Source: Sphingomonas sp. KR3-1
GTDB taxonomy: Bacteria > Pseudomonadota > Alphaproteobacteria > Sphingomonadales > Sphingomonadaceae
DNA length: 64,000 nucleotides
Direction of reading: 5' to 3'
Assembly: GCF_040049295.1 (NCBI RefSeq)
Contig: NZ_JBDZDQ010000001.1
Span: forward strand, 1,302,001 to 1,366,000
The position numbers and the translations under genes are program-made. The notes under the pieces were generated by a model. It saw nothing but the letters and a program-made list of their open reading frames with translations. It was not told the origin of the DNA and made no database searches. Shown here piece after piece: positions 29,632 to 38,982 of this stretch (the first letter of the stretch is position 1; the number at the start of each line of letters is the position of its first letter).

Positions 29632-30606
29632 ATGCGTATTGCGTTCGCCATCCTTGCGGCGGTTGCCGCGCTTGCCGCCACGCCGGCCGCCGCCCAGTTC
29701 AAGGCGCCGGAGCACAAGGCGGACTGGCCCGGGATGGTCTCGGGGCCGAGCGGTATCGAAGGCCTCGATCCCGGCCCGGAACTGCAGCGCGGGCGATCGG
29801 CCAAGGCAATGCTCGCCGACAGCCGCAAGCTGGGCGTGGCGCTCAACGCGCTCCAGCCGCAGCGCAAGGCGGTGGTCGACGCCTATGTCGTCGCCGTGGC
29901 GCTCGACAGCGATCCAGTGTTCGGGCGCGAGGCGCGCGAGGCGGGCAAGGTGCTGTCGCGCCGCTTCGACGCCGCCGGGCGCACCGTCGTCCTTGCCGGG
30001 AGCGCCGGCACGCTGCCGAGCGAGCTGCCCAATGGCAGCCTGTCCAGCCTCGCGCTCGCCCTGGCCCGCGTTGCCGAGGTGATGGACAAGGAGCAGGACG
30101 TGCTCGTGCTCTACACCACCAGCCACGGCGCGCCGGTGGGCATCGCCTATCATGACGGCGACGAGGGCTATGGCATCCTCAGCCCGAAGCGGCTCGAGGC
30201 GCTGCTCGACGAGCTCGGCATCAAGAACCGGGTGCTGATCCTCTCGGCCTGTTACTCAGGCATCTTCGTCGGCCCGCTCTCCAGCCCCGACACCGCGCTG
30301 TTCACCGCCGCCTCGTCCGACCGGCCGAGCTTCGGCTGCATGGCGGACAATGACTGGACCTTCTTCGGCGATGCGATGATCAACCATGCGCTGCGCAAGA
30401 ACCAGCCGCTGGAAAAGGCGTCGGACGAGGCGCGGATGATGATCAGCGACTGGGAGAGCGCCGCGCGGCTCAATCCGAGCAACCCGCAGGTGAGCATCGG
30501 CGATCATGTCGCGACCTGGCTCGCCCCGCTCGAGGCGCGCATGCCCAAGACCGATACCCCGCCCGTCGGCCGCCCGGCGACCGACGTGCTCAAGCGCAGA
30601 GGATGA
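29632..30606 (+). CDS. Peptidase C13 (legumain/caspase-fold) family protein, exported
   Basis: 324 aa with a signal peptide (cleavage near AAAQF, residue 23). The catalytic pair is readable: His165 in VLYTTSHGAP and Cys207 in ILSACYSGIF, the standard H-G and A-C motifs of clan CD cysteine proteases. SPKRLEALLDELGIKNR between them is the usual helix-strand. Bacterial C13 proteins are mostly uncharacterised; relatives are legumain and GPI-transamidase GPI8. It is followed after one base by a ClpP-like membrane protease, so the two are probably co-expressed in envelope protein processing. Confidence 0.85.
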   Translation: MRIAFAILAAVAALAATPAAAQFKAPEHKADWPGMVSGPSGIEGLDPGPELQRGRSAKAMLADSRKLGVALNALQPQRKAVVDAYVVAVALDSDPVFGREAREAGKVLSRRFDAAGRTVVLAGSAGTLPSELPNGSLSSLALALARVAEVMDKEQDVLVLYTTSHGAPVGIAYHDGDEGYGILSPKRLEALLDELGIKNRVLILSACYSGIFVGPLSSPDTALFTAASSDRPSFGCMADNDWTFFGDAMINHALRKNQPLEKASDEARMMISDWESAARLNPSNPQVSIGDHVATWLAPLEARMPKTDTPPVGRPATDVLKRRG

Positions 30607-30607
30607 G

Positions 30608-31477
30608 ATGGCCGAGCAGGAAACCCTGCTGGAACGCTTGATCCCGGGCGATCTGGAGCACCAGATTCCCGCGGCGCTCCAAAAGGCGCTTCCCGGCGGC
30701 TTCCGCAATCGTTTCGTCCAGGCAGCGCTCGGCCTGCTGATCACCTTCGGCTTCGCCTTCGTGGTACGGCGCTGGATCGAGCGGCGCGAGACGCAGCGCC
30801 GCGCGCTCGCCCCGCGCCCCGCCGCGCGGGCGCTTGCGGAACCCGAGGCGCTGCGAGCGGTTACCGCGGCCGTGACCGAGAACCCCGCACCCGAACCCGC
30901 CTATCCCGCCGACGACAGCCAGGCCGCGCGCTATCCGCTGCTCGCCCGGCCGCACGTCGCGCTGTCCGGCACCGTCGACCAGGCGATGTATGCCGATTTC
31001 CGCGACCAGCTCGCCGCCGCCCCGCGCGAGGGCGCGCTGGTCGTGTCGCTGTCGACGCTCGGCGGCGATCCCGAGGTCGCGCGGCTGATGGGCGACGAGA
31101 TCCGGCTGCTGCGCGACTATTCGGGGCGCGAGACGCTGTTCCTCGGCAAGGTCGCGGTCTATTCGGCCGGCGCCACCTTCATGGCCGCCTTTCCCGCCGA
31201 CAAGCGCTTCCTGACGCGCGGCACCCGGATCATGGTCCATGAGCGCCAGATCCACTCGACCGTCGAGCTGTCCGGCCCGCTCAAGATGCAGGTCGCCAGC
31301 CTCAAGGCCAAGCTGCACGAGATCGAGGAATCGGTGCGGATCGAGGAAGAGGGCTTCCGCGAGATCATCGCCGGCAGCCGCGTCGGCTTCGACGAGGTGC
31401 AGGAGCGCGCCCCGGCCAACTGGTATATCGAGGCCGAGGAGGCGCGCTCGCTCGGCCTGGTGCTCGATATCATCTGA
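30608..31477 (+). CDS. Membrane-anchored ClpP-like serine protease (COG3904 type)
   Basis: 289 aa from ATG 30608, one base after the C13 gene stop. A single membrane helix (about 36-53, [19 protein letters not shown]) is followed by a strongly basic stretch and a Pro/Ala-rich linker to about 105. A ClpP/crotonase-like domain occupies about 110-289: [32 protein letters not shown], then Ser186 in [12 protein letters not shown] and His211 in IMVHERQ, matching ClpP's nucleophile and base. The basic residues after the helix suggest the protease domain could face the cytoplasm, but a signal-anchor orientation cannot be excluded. Function unknown. Confidence 0.75.
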   Translation: MAEQETLLERLIPGDLEHQIPAALQKALPGGFRNRFVQAALGLLITFGFAFVVRRWIERRETQRRALAPRPAARALAEPEALRAVTAAVTENPAPEPAYPADDSQAARYPLLARPHVALSGTVDQAMYADFRDQLAAAPREGALVVSLSTLGGDPEVARLMGDEIRLLRDYSGRETLFLGKVAVYSAGATFMAAFPADKRFLTRGTRIMVHERQIHSTVELSGPLKMQVASLKAKLHEIEESVRIEEEGFREIIAGSRVGFDEVQERAPANWYIEAEEARSLGLVLDII

Positions 31478-31535
31478 GAGGTTGAGCCCCGCGGCGCGAT
31501 TGGCTATCGCGCGGCCAAGCATAAGGATCCCCTCG

Positions 31536-32321
31536 ATGGCCGACTTCCGCCTTCCCAAGAACAGCCGCATCTCCACCAAGGGCAAGGAGCACAAGGCGGC
31601 CCCGGGCGCGAAGAACGTCAAGACGTTCAAGATCTACCGCTACGATCCGGATTCGGGCGAGAATCCGCGCTACGACAATTTCGAGATCGACCTCGACGAG
31701 TGCGGCCCGATGGTCCTCGACGCGCTGATCAAGATCAAGTCGGAGCAGGACAGCTCGCTGACCTTCCGCCGCTCGTGCCGCGAGGGGATTTGCGGCTCCT
31801 GCTCGATGAACATGGACGGGCGCAACGGCCTCGCCTGCACCACCGCGATCGAGGACATCAAGGGCGACATCCGCATCACGCCGCTGCCGCACATGGACGT
31901 GATCAAGGACCTGGTGCCCGATTTCACGCACTTCTACGCGCAGTACAGCTCGATCAAGCCGTGGCTGCAGACCGTGTCGACCACGCCCTCGGGCAAGGAG
32001 CGCCTCCAGTCGCCGGCCGACCGCGAGAAGCTCGACGGCCTGTACGAGTGCATCCTGTGCGCCTGCTGCTCGACCTCGTGCCCGAGCTATTGGTGGAACA
32101 GCGACAAGTTCCTGGGCCCGGCGATCCTGCTCCAGGCCTATCGCTGGCTGGCCGATTCGCGCGACGAGATGACCGGCGAGCGCCTCGACGATCTCGAGGA
32201 TCCGTTCCGCCTCTATCGCTGCCACACGATCATGAACTGCGCGAACGTCTGCCCCAAGGGCCTGAACCCGGGCAAGGCGATCGCCGAGATCAAGAAGATG
32301 GAAGCCGAGCGCACGCTTTGA
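31536..32321 (+). CDS. sdhB: Succinate dehydrogenase iron-sulfur subunit
   Basis: 261 aa. The three cluster-binding sets are complete: [2Fe-2S] in [19 protein letters not shown], [4Fe-4S] in [12 protein letters not shown] and [3Fe-4S] in [17 protein letters not shown]. It carries electrons from SdhA to the membrane quinone site. The start at ATG 31536 follows GGATCCCC, a poor ribosome site. The gene has a 58-bp leader after the protease gene and may have its own promoter, since it is split from sdhCDA. Stop overlaps the thioesterase start (TTGA). Confidence 0.97.
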   Translation: MADFRLPKNSRISTKGKEHKAAPGAKNVKTFKIYRYDPDSGENPRYDNFEIDLDECGPMVLDALIKIKSEQDSSLTFRRSCREGICGSCSMNMDGRNGLACTTAIEDIKGDIRITPLPHMDVIKDLVPDFTHFYAQYSSIKPWLQTVSTTPSGKERLQSPADREKLDGLYECILCACCSTSCPSYWWNSDKFLGPAILLQAYRWLADSRDEMTGERLDDLEDPFRLYRCHTIMNCANVCPKGLNPGKAIAEIKKMEAERTL

Positions 32322-32791
32322 GCGCGCCTGCCCCGGAGCATTTCCGCTACGAGGACGATCCGGATCGCCCGGGCTGGAAGCGCTGGCAGATCCTGGACGA
32401 GGGGCGGTTCAACAGCTTCATCGGCGCTCTGTCGGTAAAGGCGGATAGCGCGACCAGCGCGCGGGTGCGGGCGAAGTTCGCGCGCCAGCATTCCAATTTG
32501 CGCGATCACATCCATGGCGGCGCGCTGGCCGGCTTCATCGACATGGCGCTGTTCGCCGCGTCGCGCGGGCTGGGCGTGCTCGCCGGGCCGGCCTCTACCG
32601 TGGACATGTCGATCCAGTTCATCGCCGGCGGCGCGATCGATACCGAGACTGAGGCCGAGATCGAGCTGCTGCGCGAGACCGGGCGGATGCTCTTCCTGCG
32701 TGGCGTGGTCCGCCAGGGCGAGGTCACCGTCGCCAGCTTCCTCGGCACGCTCCGCAAGAGTTCGCCGCCAGCGAAGATCGGCGCGGCATGA
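32318..32791 (+). CDS. PaaI-type hotdog-fold thioesterase
   Basis: 157 aa starting at TTG 32318, overlapping the sdhB stop by 4 bp. The start is inferred because no suitable ATG exists before the fold. [20 protein letters not shown] (about 64-83) is the hotdog signature (HGG...D), and [12 protein letters not shown] is the next strand. Members hydrolyse acyl-CoA, often phenylacetyl- or hydroxyphenylacetyl-CoA; the substrate is unknown here. Stop overlaps zapE. Confidence 0.85.
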   Translation: MSAPAPEHFRYEDDPDRPGWKRWQILDEGRFNSFIGALSVKADSATSARVRAKFARQHSNLRDHIHGGALAGFIDMALFAASRGLGVLAGPASTVDMSIQFIAGGAIDTETEAEIELLRETGRMLFLRGVVRQGEVTVASFLGTLRKSSPPAKIGAA

Positions 32792-33900
32792 CCAACGTCC
32801 TCGACCGATACCGCGCGCTGGTCGCCGCGGGCGAGCTGCGCCCCGACCCCGAACAGGCCGCCGCCGCCGAACGGCTGCACGCGCTCGCGGTCGCACTCGA
32901 GGCGGTACCCAGGAAGGGCAGCATCCTGTGGCGTGCGCTCGGCCGGCTGCCCGAGCCGCCGCGCGGGCTCTATATCTGGGGCGATGTCGGCCGCGGCAAA
33001 TCGATGCTGATGGACCTGTTCTACGAGAGCGTGAACATCCGACGGAAGCGCCGCGTCCATTTCCACGAGTTCATGCTCGAAGTGCACGAGCGCCTCAACG
33101 AGGAGCGCAAGAAGGACACGCGTGACCCGGTGGTGAAGGTCGCCGACGCGATGGCCGAGGACGTGCGCCTGCTCGCGTTCGACGAGATGGTGGTCAACAA
33201 TCCCGCCGACGCGATGATCCTCTCGCGGCTGTTCACCGAGATGATGGGCCACGGCCTGACCATGGTTGCTACCTCGAACCGCACCCCGCGCGACCTCTAC
33301 AAGGACGGGCTCAACCGCGAGCTGTTCCTCCCCTTCATCGAGCTGATCGAGACCAAGATGGACGTGCTCGCGCTCAACGGCCCGGTCGATTATCGCCGCG
33401 ACCGGCTCGGGCGGATGGACACCTGGCTGGTGCCCAACGGGCCCGAGGCAACCAAGCAGCTTTCCGACGCCTTCTTCCGGCTGACCGACTATCCGGTCGA
33501 GGACCGCGCGCATGTGCCCGCCTGCGAAATCGATGTGCAGGGCGGTCGCGAACTGCATGTGCCCAAGTGCCTGAAGGGCGTCGCGGTGTTCTCGTTCAAG
33601 CGGCTGTGCGCCGAGGCGCGCGGCGCGGCGGACTATCTCGCCATCGCCCGGCGCTTCCATACCGTGATCCTGGTCGGCATCCCCAAGCTCGGCCCCGAGA
33701 ACCGCAACGAGGCGGCGCGCTTCGTCACGCTGATCGACGCGCTCTACGAGCATAACGTCAAGCTGCTCGCCGCCGCCGATGCCCAGCCGCAGGAGCTGTA
33801 CGACAAGGGCGATGGCCGCTTCGAGTTCGAGCGCACCGTCTCGCGCCTGCTCGAAATGCGCTCAGATGAGTATCTGGCGGAGGGCCACGGCGAGCACTAG
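32788..33900 (+). CDS. zapE: Cell division protein ZapE (AFG1-like ATPase)
   Basis: 370 aa. Walker A is GLYIWGDVGRGKSMLMDLF (about 61-79), Walker B is VRLLAFDEMVVNNPADA (about 126-142, with the DE pair), and VATSNRTPRDLYKDGLNR is the sensor region. The family is an ATPase that acts at the Z-ring during late division, related to mitochondrial AFG1/LACE1. ZapE next to the sdh/mdh region is a common alphaproteobacterial arrangement. Starts 4 bp inside the thioesterase gene. Confidence 0.93.
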   Translation: MTNVLDRYRALVAAGELRPDPEQAAAAERLHALAVALEAVPRKGSILWRALGRLPEPPRGLYIWGDVGRGKSMLMDLFYESVNIRRKRRVHFHEFMLEVHERLNEERKKDTRDPVVKVADAMAEDVRLLAFDEMVVNNPADAMILSRLFTEMMGHGLTMVATSNRTPRDLYKDGLNRELFLPFIELIETKMDVLALNGPVDYRRDRLGRMDTWLVPNGPEATKQLSDAFFRLTDYPVEDRAHVPACEIDVQGGRELHVPKCLKGVAVFSFKRLCAEARGAADYLAIARRFHTVILVGIPKLGPENRNEAARFVTLIDALYEHNVKLLAAADAQPQELYDKGDGRFEFERTVSRLLEMRSDEYLAEGHGEH

Positions 33901-33929
33901 GCTCCTCCTCAAGACAAGAGGGAGAGCAT

Positions 33930-35963
33930 ATGCGCTGGATCGGGCTCGTGCTTGCGGCATTGCTGACGCCGTTTGCGGCTGCTGCGCAGACTTTGGTCGC
34001 CGCCGATCTGCGCCCCGGCCAGAGCCTCGACGGCGCCTGGCACTGGTCGGTCGATCCCTTTCGCGACGGCGTTGCCGGCTTCCATGGCGGGCCGCCCAGC
34101 GAAAGCACCGCGCGCTACCAAGACGCGATCCAGGCCGACGAGGCGGCGAAGCGCCCGACCGCGCTGTTCGAGTTCGACATGCAACGCTCGCCGGTCACCC
34201 ATCTGCCCGGCAGCTGGATCGGGCATGCGCCCGAGATGCGCTATTATCAGGGGCTGGTCTGGTACCAGCGGACCTTCGACTATGCTCCCGCGGGGCCCGG
34301 CAAGCGCGTCTATCTGCGCTTCGGCAGCGCCGACTATGCCGCCAGCGTATTCCTCAACGGCAAGCCGGTGGGCAAGCATGTCGGCGCCTTCACGCCCTTC
34401 GCCTTCGACGTCACGGACACGCTCCGCCCCGGCAGCAACCAGGTCACCGTGGGAGTCGATTCGCAGCGCAGCGACAGCGACGTGCCCCCGCCGGTCACCG
34501 ATTGGGAGACCTATGGCGGCATCACTCGCTCGGTCCGCCTCGTTACCGTGCCCGAGACCTTTGTCGACGACGCCTTCGTGCGGCTGACCAAGGAAAATCG
34601 CATTGCGATCGATGCGCACCTGCTCGGGCCCCAGGCCGCCAACGCGCCGATCCGCCTCGCCATCCCCGCGCTCGGCGCGACGGCCGAAGGCAGGACCGAT
34701 GGCGACGGCAACTGGAAGGCCACGCTCCCCGTCCCCCGCAACCTCAAGCGCTGGTCGCCCGAGAGCCCGATTCTCTACGACATCCAGATCACCACCGGCG
34801 CCGATCGCTTCACCGATCGCATCGGCTTCCGCACGATCGAGGTGCAGGGCGACCGCATCCTGCTCAACGGTAGATCGATCTTCCTGCGCGGCATCTCGAT
34901 GCACGAGGAAGAGCTCGGCAAGGACCCCGTTCGCGCGATGAGCCCCGCCGCCGCCCGCGCGCTGTTCTCGGAGATCAAGCTGGGCCTGCATGCCAATTTC
35001 GTCCGCCTCGCCCACTATCCGCATGACGAGACGACGACTCGCCTCGCCGACGAGATGGGCCTGCTCGTGTGGAGCGAAGTGCCGGTCTATTGGCGGGTCG
35101 CCTGGAGCAATCCGGATACGCTGGCCACCGCGCGCCGCATGGTCGCCGAGAATATCCGCCGCGATCGCAACCGCGCCGCGATCATCCTGTGGAGCGTTGC
35201 CAACGAGACGCCCGTCTCCGATGCCCGCAACACGTTCCTGCGCGCGCTGATCGGCGACGTCCGCACGCTCGACGACAGCCGCCTCGTCACCGCCGCGCTG
35301 CTCAGCGCGCGCCAGGGCAAGGAGATGCGCATCGACGATCCGCTGGTCGGCGACCTCGATGTGATGGCGATCAACACATATAATGGCTGGTATTCGGACG
35401 ACCCGCTCGCCGACCTGCCGAGCATCACGTGGAAGAGCCCGGTGACCAAGCCGCTGATCTTCTCCGAGCTCGGCGCCGATGCGCTCTACGGCTATCACGA
35501 CCGCGCCGGGATCGCGATCACGCCCGATCGCGCCGCGGCCGCGCGCGCCGGCGCTTCGACTGCCGCACTCGACGCCGCGATCCGCATCGCCACGCTCGGC
35601 GACAATCCCGCCCCGACCGATGCGCAGCTGGCCGCGATCCGCGCGCTGCCCGTCCTGACCGACGCTGGCGGTTCGGTTCCGCTCGGCAGCATCGCCGCCG
35701 TGGCGGTGCAGGGACCGCACAAGTACAGCGAGGAATATCAGGCCGACTATTATCGCCGCACGCTCGAGATGGCGGCGAAGGTGCCGTTCCTGCGCGGGAT
35801 GAGCCCGTGGATCCTCAAGGACTTCCGCTCGCCGCGCCGCCAGCACCCGGTCTATCAGCAGGGCTGGAACCGCAAGGGGCTGATCTCGGAGACCGGCCAG
35901 CGCAAACTGGCATTCGCAGTGCTGGCGGAGGACTATGCGGCGAGGGAGAAAGCGGAGCGCTAG
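33930..35963 (+). CDS. Glycoside hydrolase family 2 protein, exported
   Basis: 677 aa with a signal peptide ending near AAAAQ (residue 20). The sugar-binding jelly-roll (about 25-205) contains SWIGHAPEMRYYQGLVWYQR, an Ig-like domain covers about 210-300, and the TIM barrel runs from about 305. The acid/base Glu426 is in IILWSVANETP and the nucleophile Glu513 in LIFSELGADAL, so the active site is intact. Sequence layout is closest to beta-glucuronidases or beta-galactosidases of the periplasm; the exact substrate cannot be read. GAGGGAGAG precedes the ATG. Not next to a sugar transporter or other hydrolase, so it is an isolated function. Confidence 0.9.
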   Translation: MRWIGLVLAALLTPFAAAAQTLVAADLRPGQSLDGAWHWSVDPFRDGVAGFHGGPPSESTARYQDAIQADEAAKRPTALFEFDMQRSPVTHLPGSWIGHAPEMRYYQGLVWYQRTFDYAPAGPGKRVYLRFGSADYAASVFLNGKPVGKHVGAFTPFAFDVTDTLRPGSNQVTVGVDSQRSDSDVPPPVTDWETYGGITRSVRLVTVPETFVDDAFVRLTKENRIAIDAHLLGPQAANAPIRLAIPALGATAEGRTDGDGNWKATLPVPRNLKRWSPESPILYDIQITTGADRFTDRIGFRTIEVQGDRILLNGRSIFLRGISMHEEELGKDPVRAMSPAAARALFSEIKLGLHANFVRLAHYPHDETTTRLADEMGLLVWSEVPVYWRVAWSNPDTLATARRMVAENIRRDRNRAAIILWSVANETPVSDARNTFLRALIGDVRTLDDSRLVTAALLSARQGKEMRIDDPLVGDLDVMAINTYNGWYSDDPLADLPSITWKSPVTKPLIFSELGADALYGYHDRAGIAITPDRAAAARAGASTAALDAAIRIATLGDNPAPTDAQLAAIRALPVLTDAGGSVPLGSIAAVAVQGPHKYSEEYQADYYRRTLEMAAKVPFLRGMSPWILKDFRSPRRQHPVYQQGWNRKGLISETGQRKLAFAVLAEDYAAREKAER

Positions 35964-36520
35964 CCGAGCAGCGCCCCCGCCAGATCCTGCCCCTTGCCCG
36001 TCAGCGCATAGAGTGGCAGCGGCGGATAACGGTCCTCGAGCTTGCGGCGGACCAGCTCCTCGTCGATCACTGCCTTGAGCGTGGCCGAGAGCGCGCGCGG
36101 CGTGACCGGGGCGAGGCGCGTCTGCAATTCGCCGAAGCGCGTCCAGTCCGGCCCCATCCCGGCGACCAGCGGCAGCGACCAGCGCGGCAGGCCGGCATCC
36201 GCCAGCTTCAGCCGGACCCGCGCCGCCTCGATCCGCTCGCAATATGCCGCCACCGGGCGCCCCGGCTCGCTGAGGATATATTCGGGGCGCAGCGGGTGGC
36301 CATGGCCGGGATTGGGGATCACCCAGCCGGCGTCCTTCAGCAGCGCCAGGCAGCGCGTCAGGCTGTTGTGCGACAGGCCGAAGGCGCGCGCGATCACCGC
36401 GAAACGCGAGCCCTGCTCGCGGCTGAGCAACGCCAGCACCGGGATCGCCCAGCGATTGGACTCCAATATGCGCAAAAGTTGCGCGGGTTCGGGGGCCATT
36501 GACTCCATCGCCAAATTCAT
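35960..36520 (-). CDS. HxlR-like winged-helix regulator
   Basis: About 186 aa from ATG 36520 (others in frame at 36571 and 36508). A winged-helix domain occupies about 15-85 (NRWAIPVLALLSREQGSRFA, then FGLSHNSLTRCLALLKDAGW), with a second related segment near 110-175 (PVTPRALSATLKAVIDEELV) like a duplicated HxlR module. It is divergent from a VOC-domain gene with a 40-bp gap containing TATAGT-like boxes. A regulator of the neighbouring VOC protein, and of itself, is the natural guess. Its stop shares CTAG with the GH2 gene. Confidence 0.75.
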   Translation of the reverse strand: MNLAMESMAPEPAQLLRILESNRWAIPVLALLSREQGSRFAVIARAFGLSHNSLTRCLALLKDAGWVIPNPGHGHPLRPEYILSEPGRPVAAYCERIEAARVRLKLADAGLPRWSLPLVAGMGPDWTRFGELQTRLAPVTPRALSATLKAVIDEELVRRKLEDRYPPLPLYALTGKGQDLAGALLG

Positions 36521-36560
36521 ATCGACTATACAAATGGAACCATAGAGTCGGAGAATGCAA

Positions 36561-36971
36561 ATGGCAACCACGCTCGAAGCACCTGCCCGCGCCGCCGCGC
36601 TTGGCTATGACGGCGGCCTGACCTGCGCGATCAACGTCACCGATCTCGACGCCAGCATCGCCTGGTACCGCGACGTGCTGGGGATGAACTTCCTCTATCG
36701 GGTCGACGAGATCGCCTGGGCCGAGCTGGAGAGCCCGGTCGGCCGCGTGAACATCGGCCTCGCCCAGCGCGAGAGCGTGATCCAGGGCGGCGGCGCGACG
36801 CCCACCTTCGGCGTGATCGATCTCGACGCGGCCAAGGCGGTGCTCGACGCCGCGGGCGTACGCCAGGACGGGCCGGTGCAGGAAATCCCGGCGATGGTCC
36901 GGCTGCTCACCTTCTACGATCCCGATGGTAACGCGCTGATGCTCTACCAGGACCTGGCCGGGCAGGGCTGA
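36561..36971 (+). CDS. VOC (glyoxalase/dioxygenase-fold) family protein
   Basis: 136 aa from ATG 36561, chosen over 36555 because GGAG then stands 8 bases upstream. One VOC domain: LTCAINVTDLDASIAWYRDV (about 18-37) and the closing FYDPDGNALMLYQ (about 119-131) with the metal-binding Glu position replaced by Leu-Met-Leu-Tyr context. Divergent from the HxlR-like regulator, whose target it may be. Substrate unknown. Confidence 0.85.
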   Translation: MATTLEAPARAAALGYDGGLTCAINVTDLDASIAWYRDVLGMNFLYRVDEIAWAELESPVGRVNIGLAQRESVIQGGGATPTFGVIDLDAAKAVLDAAGVRQDGPVQEIPAMVRLLTFYDPDGNALMLYQDLAGQG

Positions 36972-36979
36972 GGCGCAAT

Positions 36980-37002
36980 CCCCCTCCCTTTCAGGGAGGG
37001 GA
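36980..37002. repeat. Short GC hairpin between convergent genes
   Basis: CCCTCCC-TTTC-AGGGAGGG can fold into a hairpin just after the VOC gene and before the 3' end of the convergent synthase. It belongs to a second intergenic palindrome type also seen at 42375-42399. No T-tract, so termination is uncertain. Confidence 0.5.
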
Positions 37003-37032
37003 GCATGCTGAGACGTCCAGGCCTGAACGCCG

Positions 37033-38175
37033 CTAGGCCTCGATCACGTGCGGTACGAAGCGCGCGGTGTTGCCGGTGATCAGGCCGTCCTCGCGGATGC
37101 CCATGCCCGCCGGCGCGCCGTCGACGATCCAGGCGCCGATCACCGGATAGCCGCCGCCGAAGTCCTTGAGGGGATAGAGTGCCTGGTAGATCCAGCCGCT
37201 CTCGTCATAGCTCCCCTCGGTCTCGGCCACCACCTCGCCGCCGCGCAGGATCGAAACGTTCGCGCCTTCGCGCCCGAGCAGCGGCTTGGCAACCTGGTCG
37301 CCGCCGGGCAGCTGGCGGCGACTTGCCGGGAGCAGGTTGGGATGGCCGGGGAACAGCTCCCACAGCACAGGCAGGATCGCCTTGTTGCTCCACATCGCCT
37401 TCCAGATCGGCTCGATCCAGCGGGTGGTGCCCAGGCTTTCTAGCAGTTCGGGCGCGAAATCCTCGGCGAGCAGCCATTCCCAGGGATAGAGGTGAAAGCA
37501 GCTCTCGATCACCCGGTCCTGCAGGTCGACGAAGCGCCGCGCCGTGTGGCTCCAGCCGATATCCTCCATCGTGATCGCCTGCGTCGCCAGCCCGGCCGCC
37601 TGCGCCGTGTCGCGCAGATAGGCAATGGTGACCGTATCCTCGCCGGCATCGTCGGCGACATGCGCGAAATGGACATGGCCGCCGCGCAGCAGCGGAGCGA
37701 TGTCGCGCCACTTGTCGACCAGCTTCTCGTGCAGGCTGTTATACTGGTCGAGCGCGGGGAACACCGCTTCCTTCCAGTCCCATTGGATCACTGCGGCCTC
37801 GATCAGGCTGGTCGGCGTATCGCAGTTGAATTCGAACAGCTTGGGCGGGCCGTCGCCCGAATAGCCCAGGTCGAAGCGGCCAAAGTTGAGCGCCGGCGGC
37901 TCCTCGTTCCAGGCCCGGCGGATCGCCGCCCAGGCGGGTTCCGGGATGCCGAAGCTGCCGAGCAGGTTGTTGGCCAGCACATGCTCGCCCGCTTCGAGGA
38001 ACAGGCGGTAGAGCTCGGCAGTCGCGCCCTCGATCTCGGCGACCTCGGACGCGGTGAAGCGATAGCAGGCGCTCTCTTCCCAATAGGGGCGGTCGCCGAC
38101 GCTGTGCCAGACCAGTCCTAACGCCTCGACGCGCGCCTGCCAGTCGGGCCGCGGCGCGAGCGGCGTGCGGCGCAT
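37033..38175 (-). CDS. Glutathionylspermidine-synthase-like ATP-grasp protein (YgiC/YjfC type)
   Basis: 380 aa from ATG 38175. Family phrases include GRFDLGYSGDGPPKLFEFNCDTPTSL in parts (about 95-120), FHLYPWEWLLAED, PLLGREGANVSIL and GGYPVIGAWIVDG. These match the C-terminal ATP-grasp synthase domain of glutathionylspermidine synthase without its amidase half, as in E. coli YgiC and YjfC. It ligates an unknown acid and amine. It follows a small lipoprotein gene with a 1-base overlap (TGATG), in the same order as ygiB-ygiC. Confidence 0.85.
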   Translation of the reverse strand: MRRTPLAPRPDWQARVEALGLVWHSVGDRPYWEESACYRFTASEVAEIEGATAELYRLFLEAGEHVLANNLLGSFGIPEPAWAAIRRAWNEEPPALNFGRFDLGYSGDGPPKLFEFNCDTPTSLIEAAVIQWDWKEAVFPALDQYNSLHEKLVDKWRDIAPLLRGGHVHFAHVADDAGEDTVTIAYLRDTAQAAGLATQAITMEDIGWSHTARRFVDLQDRVIESCFHLYPWEWLLAEDFAPELLESLGTTRWIEPIWKAMWSNKAILPVLWELFPGHPNLLPASRRQLPGGDQVAKPLLGREGANVSILRGGEVVAETEGSYDESGWIYQALYPLKDFGGGYPVIGAWIVDGAPAGMGIREDGLITGNTARFVPHVIEA

Positions 38176-38540
38176 CACTCGCCTCCGAAACCGCCATGGA
38201 CGCTCGCCGAGCGCCCGAAGCCGCCGCGCGATACCGAGCCTTCGCTGACGCTCGAATAGGAAACGCCCGCGCTCGGGCGCGTCGAGCCGCCGGTCGCCGC
38301 TTCGCCCATCTCGGGGACGCGCTGACCGCGGCCGACATAATAGGCATGGCCGCCGCCATGCGCACCGCCGCCTCCGGTGCTGCCGCAGCGCGTGTCGGCG
38401 ATCCGCTGCCCGGCATCGTCGACGCACAACCGCGTCGGCTGGTTCGCCACCAACGTGCCGCCGCCGCAGCTCGTCGCCAGCAGCGCGGCCGACGTCGCCG
38501 CAGTGACCTTGAGCATCGAATAGTCGATGGTTTTTCGCAT
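38175..38540 (-). CDS. Small DUF1190/YgiB-like lipoprotein
   Basis: 121 aa from ATG 38540 (GAGGGGCAAG upstream). A signal peptide ends in a lipobox-like LATSC (Cys about 25), followed by a Cys-containing core (RLCVDDAGQRIADTRC) and a Gly/Ser-rich tail (SRGGFGRSASVHGGFG). The tail and location immediately upstream of a YgiC-like synthase match the DUF1190 lipoproteins YgiB/YjfM. Function unknown. The paired gene order is the strongest argument. Confidence 0.7.
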   Translation of the reverse strand: MRKTIDYSMLKVTAATSAALLATSCGGGTLVANQPTRLCVDDAGQRIADTRCGSTGGGGAHGGGHAYYVGRGQRVPEMGEAATGGSTRPSAGVSYSSVSEGSVSRGGFGRSASVHGGFGGE

Positions 38541-38648
38541 CTTGCCCCTCGCTCTCCCCAGCCGAGGGGCTACCAGCCCGGCGGGGCGCTTGGCAATCGC
38601 GCGAGCGGCGGTGCAGGATGCGCGCATCGATTCGCGCGGGGGCAAACC

Positions 38649-38978
38649 ATGATCGTCACTACCACCGAGAATATCCCGGGCCACGCCGTGGCCCGCACGC
38701 TGGGCCAGGTGTTCGGCGTCGTCGTGCGCAGCCGCGGCCTGGGCGGCAACATCACGGCCTCGCTGCGCTCGATCGTCGGCGGGGAGATCCCCGAATATAC
38801 CCGGCTGGTCGAGGATGCGCGGCGGCACGCGATCGACCGGATGATCGCCAACGCGCATGCGATGGGCGCCAATGCCGTGGTGATGATGCGTTTCGATTCG
38901 GGCGAGATCGCCCAGTCGATGAACGAAGTCGTCGCCTATGGCACCGCCGTGGTGCTCGATCCCGCGCCGCTGGATTGA
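38649..38978 (+). CDS. YbjQ/UPF0145 family protein
   Basis: 109 aa from ATG 38649. The whole family pattern is visible: MIVTTTENIPGH, VFGVVVRSRGLGGNI (about 22-36), GGEIPEYTRLVEDAR, and ANAHAMGANAVVMMRFD (about 67-83). These pentameric proteins have no established biochemical role; some are called heavy-metal-binding by annotation only. Divergent from the lipoprotein-synthase pair. A small membrane protein follows 4 bp later. Confidence 0.9.
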   Translation: MIVTTTENIPGHAVARTLGQVFGVVVRSRGLGGNITASLRSIVGGEIPEYTRLVEDARRHAIDRMIANAHAMGANAVVMMRFDSGEIAQSMNEVVAYGTAVVLDPAPLD

Positions 38979-38982
38979 TCGG

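Noticed and set aside
35960..36571. Start of the HxlR-like regulator at 36571
   Set aside because: That start would extend past the divergent VOC gene's start and adds residues (MVAICILRLYGS) unlike the family. ATG 36520 leaves a normal promoter gap.
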